Shown here: in pieces, positions 1 through 5,857 of the stretch | Layout: each line of letters starts with the position of its first letter | How positions within the stretch are numbered: the first letter of the stretch is position 1 | From: Bifidobacterium breve | Lineage (GTDB): Bacteria > Actinomycetota > Actinomycetes > Nanopelagicales > Nanopelagicaceae | DNA length: 9,766 nt | Assembly: GCA_943324025.2 (NCBI GenBank) | Contig: CALPKA020000012.1 | Location: forward strand, 1 to 9,766 | Direction: 5' to 3' | Position numbers and translations under genes: made by a program | The notes under the pieces: generated by a model | Seen by the model: only the letters and a program-made list of their open reading frames with translations | What the model was told of the DNA's origin: nothing | Database searches by the model: none

Positions 1-1
1 A

Positions 2-226
2 AAGTTGGTACAAGGCGCAGCACTTGACCACAGTTTAGAACTACCAAGTGATTTGTTAGTTGAGTTATCTGATATCACTAATAAAGTGAAACTTGCAATA
101 AATATTCATTTAGAGTCAGTTAACGCCACTAGGAATGTAAGAGCCAAACCATTAATCCGTTTATTCAGGCTAGCTGGAAAAGCACCATTGCCTGTCAGAT
201 ATGCATTTGAGGATGATGTTTTGTGA
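2..226 (+). CDS. C-terminal end of an unidentified protein (5' end outside window)
   Basis: An open frame runs from the window edge to a TGA at 224-226. The start lies upstream, so the TTG at 5 should not be taken as the real start. About 74 residues are visible. They include a probable amphipathic helix (VELSDITNKVKLAINIHLES) and then a conserved-looking basic ending, VRAKPLIRLFRLAGKAPLP, with an acidic tail EDDVL. The pattern 'hydrophobic helix, V..TR..R...IRLFRLAG.APLP' resembles, from memory, the C-terminus of actinobacterial hypothetical proteins found near the phosphatidylinositol mannoside genes, and more loosely the end of LemA-type proteins. I cannot assign a family or function. The stop overlaps the GTG start of the next gene (GTGA), so the two are probably co-transcribed and translationally coupled. 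That the frame is a real coding end is fairly sure; its identity is not. Confidence 0.7.
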   Translation, partial: KLVQGAALDHSLELPSDLLVELSDITNKVKLAINIHLESVNATRNVRAKPLIRLFRLAGKAPLPVRYAFEDDVL

Positions 227-1212
227 AATTTTTAAAAAGAATATTGCTTGTTATATCAGCGCTAATTCTTTTGTTGGCAGTAGCTGGCGTTACACCACTT
301 TCTAATTTGAATTCCGATGAGAAAATCGAACGGAATTTTTTAAATGGCCTGCCGGGGGTTAACGAGCAAATTTTGGTAGTCAAGATTGATGACACAAGAG
401 CAGCTCATCCTCAGATCGGCTTGGAGTACGCAGATGTTGTATATGTAGAACAAGTTGAAGGCGGTCTTACTCGATTAGCTGCTGTTTACTCTTCGCAATT
501 GCCTCCACTGATTGGACCTGTGAGATCTGCTCGAATTTCAGATATTGAACTATTAGCGCAGTATGGAAGAGTTGGATTTGCTTATAGCGGTGCCCAAAAG
601 AAGATGCGACCAGTCATTGCAGCTGCTAATTTAGAAAATCTATCCGCAGAACGAAACCCGCCATCAATTTATGGAAAAGATCCAGAACGCCCTGGTCCTG
701 TAAATATGGTACTTAAACCAGAACTTCTTCTTGACCGAGCAAATGCCAATCCTAAAATAAATATTGAAAAAGCCAATTCATATTTATTTGATTTTGGTGA
801 TGCACCAGAAAATGGAACTCTCACTTCAACTGCCAAGGCTAAATGGCCCTCTGCTAAGTATGAATTGCGTTGGAATGAGATCGACAAAAAATGGTTGATA
901 TATTTTGATGATCAACCTAACTTAGCTGCAAATGGTGAGCATTTGTTTGCAGATACTGCAATTATTCAAGAAGTTTCAATTACCCCTTCAATATACGGAG
1001 ATAAATTTGGAGAGATAACTCCTTTCAGTAAAACAACCGGAACAGGTAATGCTGTGATGTTACGAGATGGGTTTAGCTATAAATTGAATTGGGAGCGAAA
1101 TACTGAAGCGGATAAAACTATCTGGCGAACTTTAGATGGTGAAATAGCTAGTTTTAAACCTGGGCGTATTTGGATTTTTCTAACAGATAAGCCCGTAGTC
1201 CTAGCCCCATAA
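223..1212 (+). CDS. DUF3048 (YerB-like) family protein, membrane-anchored or exported
   Basis: The product has 329 residues, close to the usual size of YerB-like proteins. The hallmark N-terminal DUF3048 block is clear at residues 44-105: LPGVNEQILVVKIDDT, then Q.GLEYADVVYVEQVEGGLTRLAAVYSS, then GPVRSARISDIELL. A C-terminal DUF3048 block follows, ending FKPGRIWIFLTDKPVV. The first 25 residues are a basic start (MKFLKR) and one long hydrophobic segment, so the protein is exported or held in the membrane with the bulk outside. There is no lipobox cysteine near the segment, unlike the lipoprotein YerB of Bacillus. The biochemical role of the family is not known to me. The GTG start at 223 is chosen because it begins the signal-like segment, overlaps the upstream stop (GTGA) and has a GAGGA ribosome binding site at 209-213. 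Family assignment is confident; function is open. Confidence 0.88.
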   Translation: MKFLKRILLVISALILLLAVAGVTPLSNLNSDEKIERNFLNGLPGVNEQILVVKIDDTRAAHPQIGLEYADVVYVEQVEGGLTRLAAVYSSQLPPLIGPVRSARISDIELLAQYGRVGFAYSGAQKKMRPVIAAANLENLSAERNPPSIYGKDPERPGPVNMVLKPELLLDRANANPKINIEKANSYLFDFGDAPENGTLTSTAKAKWPSAKYELRWNEIDKKWLIYFDDQPNLAANGEHLFADTAIIQEVSITPSIYGDKFGEITPFSKTTGTGNAVMLRDGFSYKLNWERNTEADKTIWRTLDGEIASFKPGRIWIFLTDKPVVLAP

Positions 1213-1251
1213 TCAGCCTAAATGTGTGAGCCAGGCTTCATTTAATTGGAT

Positions 1252-1278
1252 TTGAAAGATAGGAACAATTAGTACAAT
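1252..1278 (+). promoter_or_regulatory. Probable sigma-70-type promoter for pdxS-pdxT
   Basis: TACAAT at 1273-1278 matches five of six bases of the -10 consensus, and TTGAAA at 1252-1257 matches five of six of the -35. The spacing between them is 15 bases, shorter than the ideal 17. Transcription would start near 1285, giving a leader of about 24 bases that still contains the AGGGGAG ribosome binding site. It lies in a 96-base gap, one of the two longest spaces in the window (the other precedes secD). I see no riboswitch-like structure and no divergent PdxR-type regulator. This is sequence inference only. Confidence 0.5.
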
Positions 1279-1296
1279 AGGGGTCTGGAATAGTGC

Positions 1297-1303
1297 AGGG
1301 GAG
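1297..1303 (+). promoter_or_regulatory. Strong ribosome binding site of pdxS
   Basis: AGGGGAG lies 5 bases before the ATG at 1309. It is one of the strongest Shine-Dalgarno matches in the window and fixes the pdxS start. Most other genes here have weak or coupled starts, so pdxS is probably translated at a high level. Confidence 0.75.
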
Positions 1304-1308
1304 ACATA

Positions 1309-2196
1309 ATGTCTAAGGAAACAGGTACAGCACGAGTTAAACGCGGCATGGCAGAAATGCTTAAGGGCGGCGTCATTATGGATGTTGTAAATGTGGAGCA
1401 AGCAAAAATTGCTGAAGATGCCGGTGCTGTCGCAGTAATGGCATTGGAGCGAGTCCCTGCTGATATTCGTGCGCAAGGTGGAGTTGCTCGCATGTCTGAT
1501 CCAGACATGATTACCGCAATTCAAGCAGCTGTTTCGATTCCGGTAATGGCAAAGGTTCGTATTGGTCATTTTGTTGAGGCTCAAGTTTTACAAACTCTAG
1601 GTGTTGATTACATTGATGAGTCTGAAGTTTTAACACCAGCAGATTATGCAAATCACATTGACAAGTGGAACTTCACTATTCCCTTTGTTTGTGGTGCAAC
1701 AAATCTTGGAGAGGCACTACGCCGAATTAATGAAGGTGCGGCAATGATCAGATCTAAAGGTGAGGCCGGCACTGGCGATGTTTCAAATGCAACAACACAT
1801 ATGCGAACAATCTCTGCTGAGATTCGCAAACTAACTTCAATGCGTGAGGATGAATTATTTGTGGCTGCTAAAGAACTTCAAGCTCCATATGAATTGGTGA
1901 AAGAGGTTGCCAGCACAGGAAAACTTCCCGTTGTTCTTTTCACAGCAGGCGGAATTGCAACTCCTGCAGATGCAGCAATGATGATGCAATTAGGAGCCGA
2001 TGGTGTATTTGTTGGTTCTGGAATATTTAAATCTGGCGATCCAGCCAAGCGTGCTGCAGCATGTGTTAAAGCAGTTACATATTTTACTGACGCAAAAGTT
2101 ATTGCTGATGTTTCTCGTGGTCTAGGTGAGGCAATGGTTGGAATCAATGTTGCAGATATCCCAGTTCCACATCGTCTTGCGGAGCGGGGCTGGTAA
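1309..2196 (+). CDS. pdxS: Pyridoxal 5'-phosphate synthase, synthase subunit PdxS
   Basis: PdxS makes pyridoxal 5'-phosphate (vitamin B6 cofactor) from ribose 5-phosphate, glyceraldehyde 3-phosphate and ammonia, in the cytoplasm. It forms a dodecamer that PdxT decorates to supply ammonia. The 295-residue product is full length for the family and very well conserved. It is a TIM barrel with Asp25 in GVIMDVVN, the first substrate-binding Lys82 in VMAKVRIGH, the second lysine Lys150 in [16 protein letters not shown], and the phosphate-binding glycine loops [12 protein letters not shown] and [10 protein letters not shown] near residues 215-240. The ATG is set by the strong ribosome binding site at 1297. 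pdxT begins 3 bases after the stop, so the pair is one operon. In many actinobacteria tesB sits between them; here it does not. Assignment is essentially certain. Confidence 0.98.
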   Translation: MSKETGTARVKRGMAEMLKGGVIMDVVNVEQAKIAEDAGAVAVMALERVPADIRAQGGVARMSDPDMITAIQAAVSIPVMAKVRIGHFVEAQVLQTLGVDYIDESEVLTPADYANHIDKWNFTIPFVCGATNLGEALRRINEGAAMIRSKGEAGTGDVSNATTHMRTISAEIRKLTSMREDELFVAAKELQAPYELVKEVASTGKLPVVLFTAGGIATPADAAMMMQLGADGVFVGSGIFKSGDPAKRAAACVKAVTYFTDAKVIADVSRGLGEAMVGINVADIPVPHRLAERGW

Positions 2197-2198
2197 TT

Positions 2199-2810
2199 GT
2201 GAAAATTGGAGTACTTGCACTCCAAGGCGATGTTCGTGAACATATCCAATCACTTAGTGATTGTGGCGTGGATGCTCGAGCAGTAAAAACCAAGAGTGAA
2301 ATTGAAGAGATCTCAGCGCTTGTAATCCCAGGTGGTGAATCAACAACAATTGCAAAACTTGCTAGATCCTTTGATCTATTTGATCTAATCCAAAGTCGGA
2401 TTAAATCTGGCATGCCAACCTATGGATCATGTGCTGGAATGATTTTGCTTTCAGATAATGTTAAAGATGCAATAGAAGGACAAGAAACCTTTGGCGGTAT
2501 CGATATGGTTGTTCGCAGAAATGCATTTGGTCGCCAAGTAGATTCATTTGAAACTGATTTGAAGTTCAAGGGCATTACCGATCCTGCGATTAGAGCCGTA
2601 TTTATCAGAGCACCATGGGTGGAATCGGTTGGTAGCTCTGTTGAAGTGTTGGCTGAGGTAATTGATGAATCTGGCACAAAGCATCCAGTGGCGGTCAGAT
2701 CAGGAAATCTACTTGCAACCTCATTCCATCCAGAACTTACTGGTGATAACCGAGTGCATAAATTTTTTGTGGAAAATATCTGTCGGCAACTAGCAAGCTC
2801 AAAAGGTTAA
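2199..2810 (+). CDS. pdxT: Pyridoxal 5'-phosphate synthase, glutaminase subunit PdxT
   Basis: PdxT hydrolyses glutamine and channels the ammonia to PdxS. It is a class I (triad) glutamine amidotransferase. The 203-residue product is of normal length. The nucleophile is Cys78 in YGSCAGM; the other triad members are His177 and Glu179 in SFHPEL. The PGGEST motif at residues 44-49 forms the oxyanion/glycine loop, and the N-terminus MKIGVLALQGDVREH is typical. The start is GTG at 2199, three bases after the pdxS stop, with the purine-rich GGAGCGGGG inside the end of pdxS (2181-2189) as the likely ribosome binding site. The complete triad indicates an active enzyme. Expression should follow pdxS through the shared transcript. 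Confidence 0.97.
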   Translation: MKIGVLALQGDVREHIQSLSDCGVDARAVKTKSEIEEISALVIPGGESTTIAKLARSFDLFDLIQSRIKSGMPTYGSCAGMILLSDNVKDAIEGQETFGGIDMVVRRNAFGRQVDSFETDLKFKGITDPAIRAVFIRAPWVESVGSSVEVLAEVIDESGTKHPVAVRSGNLLATSFHPELTGDNRVHKFFVENICRQLASSKG

Positions 2811-2821
2811 GGATCTAAATC

Positions 2822-3580
2822 ATGAGTGGTCATTCCAAATGGGCAACTACCAAACATAAAAAAGCGATCATTGATTCAAGACGTGCTAAGAATTTTGCAA
2901 AGCTAATTAAGGCAATTGAGGTATCAGCTAGATCAGGTGGAGCAGATATTTCTGGAAACCCAACTTTATTTGATGCCATCGCCAAGGCGAAAAAGAATTC
3001 TGTTCCGGCAGATAATATTGATCGGGCGGTTAAGCGTGGAGCTGGTTTAGAAACTGGTGGTAAAGAGTGGGAAACAATTATGTATGAAGGTTATGCCGCA
3101 GGTGGCGTGGCATTGCTTATTGAATGTTTATCAGACAATAGAAATCGAGCAGCATCTGAGGTGAGAGTTGCAGTAACTCGAAATGGTGGAAATATGGCAG
3201 ATCCTGGATCTGTCTCTTATTTGTTTAACCGCAAAGGCGTTGTGATTGTTTCAAAAAACAATGGGAAGGTTACTGAGGATTCTTTGCTTGAGGTGGTACT
3301 TGATGCTGGAGCGGATGAGGTTAATGATTTGGGTGAATCTTTTGAGGTTGTGGCTCAACCATCTGATTTAGTAGCAGTCCGCACTTCATTGCAAACAGCC
3401 GGTATTGATTATGAGTCAGCTGAAACTTCCTTCCTGCCGACAATGTCGATCCCAATCGATGCTGACACCGCAAAAAAGGTTTTTGAATTAATCGAGGCAA
3501 TCGAAGAGTTAGATGATGTTCAGAATGTGTATGGAAACTTTGATGTTTCAGATGAGGTAATGGCGAGCCTTAGTTCATAA
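2822..3580 (+). CDS. yebC: YebC/PmpR family (TACO1-like) protein
   Basis: The 252-residue product begins with the signature [15 protein letters not shown] and continues with [43 protein letters not shown] and [28 protein letters not shown], all hallmarks of YebC. Three domains are expected: a basic N-terminal helical part (about residues 1-80) and two alpha/beta parts, with the end [16 protein letters not shown] typical. The family has long been annotated as transcription regulators next to ruvC. The mitochondrial homologue TACO1 acts in translation, and bacterial members have been linked to the ribosome, so the annotation 'transcriptional regulator' should be treated with caution. The ATG at 2822 is supported by AAGGA at 2809-2813. 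It lies between pdxT and ruvC, the standard actinobacterial position. Confidence 0.96.
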   Translation: MSGHSKWATTKHKKAIIDSRRAKNFAKLIKAIEVSARSGGADISGNPTLFDAIAKAKKNSVPADNIDRAVKRGAGLETGGKEWETIMYEGYAAGGVALLIECLSDNRNRAASEVRVAVTRNGGNMADPGSVSYLFNRKGVVIVSKNNGKVTEDSLLEVVLDAGADEVNDLGESFEVVAQPSDLVAVRTSLQTAGIDYESAETSFLPTMSIPIDADTAKKVFELIEAIEELDDVQNVYGNFDVSDEVMASLSS

Positions 3581-3601
3581 AGATTTAACGCTGATTAGGC
3601 T
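3574..3601 (+). promoter_or_regulatory. Possible promoter giving a leaderless ruvC transcript
   Basis: TAGGCT at 3596-3601 fits the actinobacterial -10 pattern TANNNT. It is followed by exactly six bases and then the ruvC ATG at 3608, so transcription could begin at the start codon itself. A weak -35-like TTCATA lies at 3574-3579, 16 bases upstream. ruvC has no proper Shine-Dalgarno sequence (only AGG at 3597-3599), which fits a leaderless start. TANNNT is a loose motif, so chance is a real alternative. Confidence 0.28.
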
Positions 3602-3606
3602 TAGCG
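3589..3606 (+). repeat. Short inverted repeat (hairpin) ending one base before the ruvC start
   Basis: CGCTGA at 3589-3594 can pair with TTAGCG at 3601-3606 around a six-base loop TTAGGC, giving six pairs including one G-T. It fills most of the 27-base gap between yebC and ruvC and ends one base before the ATG. There is no T-run after it, so it is not an intrinsic terminator. On read-through mRNA it would hold the only AGG in its loop and could restrict ruvC translation. Confidence 0.35.
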
Positions 3607-3607
3607 G

Positions 3608-4129
3608 ATGCGCGTTTTAGGGATTGATCCTGGATTAACCAGATGTGGAATTGGAATTGTTGATTCGGTAGGACCTCAAAAACTTCAAATGATTTCAGTT
3701 GGTGTGATCAAGACTGATATCGATGCAGAGTTAGAGATTAGATTAATGCAGCTAGAAAAAGAGTTGTTGGTTTGGATAAAAGAATTTAAGCCAGATGTAA
3801 TTGCAGTTGAAAGAGTTTTTTCACAATTAAATGTTAGGACTGCGATGGCTACAGGTCAGGCCGCAGGGGTTGCACTACTTCTTGCCGCAAAGGCTGGAAT
3901 TCCAGTTGTGATGCATACCCCCAGCGAGGTTAAAGCTGCCGTCACTGGATCTGGGCGGGCCGATAAGAAACAGGTTGCTCAAATGGTGAAGCGTCTGCTG
4001 AATTTGAAGGAAATACCAAAACCGGTCGATAGTACCGATGCCTTAGCGCTAGCGATCTGCCATCATTGGCGAGGAGTTGGTAATGCCAGATTGGCAAGCG
4101 CCAAGAAAAAGGCTGTAAAGAAAAAATGA
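3608..4129 (+). CDS. ruvC: Holliday junction resolvase RuvC
   Basis: RuvC is the dimeric endonuclease that cuts Holliday junctions symmetrically after RuvAB branch migration. The 173-residue product matches the usual length. The RNase H-like fold begins [16 protein letters not shown] with catalytic Asp7. The other metal ligands are Glu68 in [11 protein letters not shown] and Asp141 and Asp144 in [16 protein letters not shown], so the four-carboxylate active site is complete. The tail after residue 155 is lysine-rich, ending KKKAVKKK. The ATG at 3608 places Asp7 correctly. The stop TGA overlaps the ruvA ATG (ATGA at 4126-4129), and the last two lysine codons form a run of six A directly before it. 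Assignment is certain. Confidence 0.98.
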   Translation: MRVLGIDPGLTRCGIGIVDSVGPQKLQMISVGVIKTDIDAELEIRLMQLEKELLVWIKEFKPDVIAVERVFSQLNVRTAMATGQAAGVALLLAAKAGIPVVMHTPSEVKAAVTGSGRADKKQVAQMVKRLLNLKEIPKPVDSTDALALAICHHWRGVGNARLASAKKKAVKKK

Positions 4130-4713
4130 TTAGTTCGGTAGCTGGTACGGTGAAATCAACCTCAGTAAATTCAGTTGTGGTTGAAGTAGGCGGTATTGGA
4201 GTACTTGTTCAAGTTCCGGTAAGAACTGCAGCCAGCTTTACAACGGGTGAAAAAGTCAATCTGCACACATATCTAATAGTTAGAGAAGATGCTCTAACAC
4301 TGTATGGCTTCATGGATATTGTTGATCGAGATTTCTTTGAGTTATTGCTTTCAGTGACCGGTGTTGGCCCAAAGGTTGCGCAATCTATTCTTTCAAATAG
4401 TGATGCCAGTTTAATTGCTAATGCGGTGATATCAGGGAATTTAAAATTACTTGAATCTGTTCCTGGCTTAGGTAAAAAAGGTGCGCAACGATTGGTGCTA
4501 GAACTTAAAGATAAGGTCGTTCCCTTTGCTTCAGCAGGTGGCCAAAAAGCTAATTCAGTCAGTCACCAGGTAGAAAATGCTTTGGTAGGACTTGGTTACT
4601 CAAACAAAGAAGCAGCCCTGATGGTTAATCAGGTTTTAACAGATGCAACCAAAGCCTCTTTATCTTCAGCTGAAATTTTAAGGCTTGCCTTGAAAAACTC
4701 TGGGAAAAAATAA
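4126..4713 (+). CDS. ruvA: Holliday junction branch migration protein RuvA
   Basis: RuvA tetramers bind the four-way junction and load the RuvB motor rings. The 195-residue product is typical. Domain I (residues 1-62) is an OB-fold ending [13 protein letters not shown], where Glu54 and Asp55 correspond to the acidic pin residues that separate strands. Domain II carries two helix-hairpin-helix motifs, TGVGPK at 78-83 and PGLGKK at 113-118, which contact DNA. After a flexible linker, domain III (about 147-195, [19 protein letters not shown]) is the RuvB-binding end. The gene starts within the ruvC stop (ATGA) and ends overlapping the ruvB start (TAATG), giving tight translational coupling and so matched subunit levels. 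No independent ribosome binding site is obvious. Confidence 0.98.
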   Translation: MISSVAGTVKSTSVNSVVVEVGGIGVLVQVPVRTAASFTTGEKVNLHTYLIVREDALTLYGFMDIVDRDFFELLLSVTGVGPKVAQSILSNSDASLIANAVISGNLKLLESVPGLGKKGAQRLVLELKDKVVPFASAGGQKANSVSHQVENALVGLGYSNKEAALMVNQVLTDATKASLSSAEILRLALKNSGKK

Positions 4714-5768
4714 TGCGCGAACCCATGATTAATGAATCAGCTGATGATGCTGACCGCGTTGCAGAACTTGCGCTTAGGCCGAAGAGCCTAGGAGAGTTTG
4801 TTGGGCAGTTAAGAGTTAGAGAGCAGTTAAATCTTTTACTTTCAGCAGCTCGGGAACGTAAAGCCAGTGCTGACCATATTTTATTCTCTGGGCCACCTGG
4901 TTTAGGCAAAACAACATTAGCAATGATTGTTGCAACTGAAATGGATGCACCAATCAGAATTACTTCAGGACCTGCTATTCAACATGCAGGAGATCTGGCC
5001 TCAATACTTTCCTCATTAGTTGAAGGTGAAATTCTTTTTCTAGATGAGATTCATAGAATGTCTCGCCCAGCTGAGGAAATGCTATATCTAGCGATGGAGG
5101 ATTTTCGGGTAGATGTAATTGTCGGCAAAGGAGCCGGAGCCACATCAATCCCATTGGAGCTGCCTCATTTTACTTTAGTGGGTGCAACAACTCGTGCTGG
5201 ATTGCTGCCAAGTCCACTTCGCGATCGATTTGGATTTACCGCTCAATTAGATTTCTATGAAAATGATGAGTTGGCACAAATTATCAAGCGAAGCTCAGAC
5301 TTACTCGAGATAGAGATTCATGAAGATGCAGTTGTTGAGATTGCCTCTAGATCAAGGGGAACCCCAAGAGTTGCCAACAGATTATTAAGACGTGTTAGAG
5401 ATTATGCTCAAGTGAATAAAGAAAAAATTATTCAGATCGAACATGCGCATTCAGCATTAAAGATATATGAAGTGGACCATATCGGTTTAGATCGACTTGA
5501 TAAAGCGGTTTTAACTGCATTGATTAAAAATTTTAATGGTGGACCTGTTGGAGTTTCTACCTTAGCGATGGCGGTGGGTGAGGAGATTGAAACTATTGAA
5601 TCATTAGCAGAACCATTTTTAGTACGAATGGGTTTCTTGGCGCGAACTCCAAGAGGAAGAGTGGCAACTGCAGCTGGCTGGTCTCATCTTGGGATTAAGC
5701 CACCATTGTCTGCGCAAATTGGTACTGATGCCACACTTTTCGATCAAGACCCAGACATTGCCCAATAG
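4713..5768 (+). CDS. ruvB: Holliday junction branch migration ATPase RuvB
   Basis: RuvB is the AAA+ hexameric motor that drives branch migration with RuvA. The 351-residue product is of normal length. Walker A is GPPGLGKT at residues 60-67; Walker B is ILFLDEIHR with Asp111-Glu112; sensor 1 lies in LVGATTRAG (155-163); the arginine finger is Arg170 in SPLRDRFGF; sensor 2 is [12 protein letters not shown] from 216. The C-terminal winged-helix DNA-binding domain covers about 255-335 and contains [10 protein letters not shown]. All catalytic elements are intact. The ATG at 4713 overlaps the ruvA stop by one base. An ATG at 4725 is also possible, but the first start fits the junction and the family's N-terminal length. 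This completes an uninterrupted ruvCAB cluster. Confidence 0.98.
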   Translation: MREPMINESADDADRVAELALRPKSLGEFVGQLRVREQLNLLLSAARERKASADHILFSGPPGLGKTTLAMIVATEMDAPIRITSGPAIQHAGDLASILSSLVEGEILFLDEIHRMSRPAEEMLYLAMEDFRVDVIVGKGAGATSIPLELPHFTLVGATTRAGLLPSPLRDRFGFTAQLDFYENDELAQIIKRSSDLLEIEIHEDAVVEIASRSRGTPRVANRLLRRVRDYAQVNKEKIIQIEHAHSALKIYEVDHIGLDRLDKAVLTALIKNFNGGPVGVSTLAMAVGEEIETIESLAEPFLVRMGFLARTPRGRVATAAGWSHLGIKPPLSAQIGTDATLFDQDPDIAQ

Positions 5769-5803
5769 CTGCATCAACGCTTGCTTTTCTAACGGGAGTT
5801 TTC

Positions 5804-5857
5804 GTGGATTTCTCAATAATCAACCCTGCGCCTAGAATTACCTCTCATGTCTGCTAA
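5804..5857 (+). other. 17-codon frame overlapping the secD start, possible leader peptide
   Basis: A GTG at 5804 has a well-placed GGGAG at 5794-5798, five bases upstream, and opens a frame of 17 codons (MDFSIINPAPRITSHVC) that ends at TAA 5855-5857. The end lies 11 bases inside secD, in another frame. Translating it would bring ribosomes across the secD start, which has no ribosome binding site of its own. It is too short to span the ribosome tunnel and lacks the RAPP/RAPG arrest motif known from SecDF leader peptides. A frame this short can easily arise by chance, so this is a candidate only. Confidence 0.15.
5810..5838 (+). promoter_or_regulatory. Possible promoter giving a (near-)leaderless secD transcript
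   Basis: TAGAAT at 5833-5838 matches the -10 consensus in five of six bases. TTCTCA at 5810-5815, four of six for the -35, lies exactly 17 bases upstream. Eight bases separate the -10 box from the secD ATG at 5847, so the transcript would begin at or within a base or two of the start codon. The secD start lacks any Shine-Dalgarno match, which agrees with this. Leaderless mRNAs are common in actinobacteria. It would let secD-secF be expressed separately from ruvCAB. Confidence 0.42.

Noticed and set aside
1215..1237. Possible terminator after the DUF3048 gene (AGCCT pairing with AGGCT)
   Set aside because: The stem has only five pairs around a loop of 13 bases, with no run of T after it. It is too weak to call a terminator.
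1213..1584. Minus-strand open frame of 123 codons across the pdxS start
   Set aside because: It lies almost wholly opposite pdxS and its upstream promoter region, has a cysteine/histidine-rich composition typical of reverse-complemented coding sequence, and shows no motif or ribosome binding site. pdxS is certain.
5804..5857. SecDF-type arrest peptide upstream of secD
   Set aside because: The frame has 17 codons, too short to stall in the ribosome tunnel in the known way, and it has no RAPP/RAPG motif or export signal. It is kept only as a low-confidence leader candidate.
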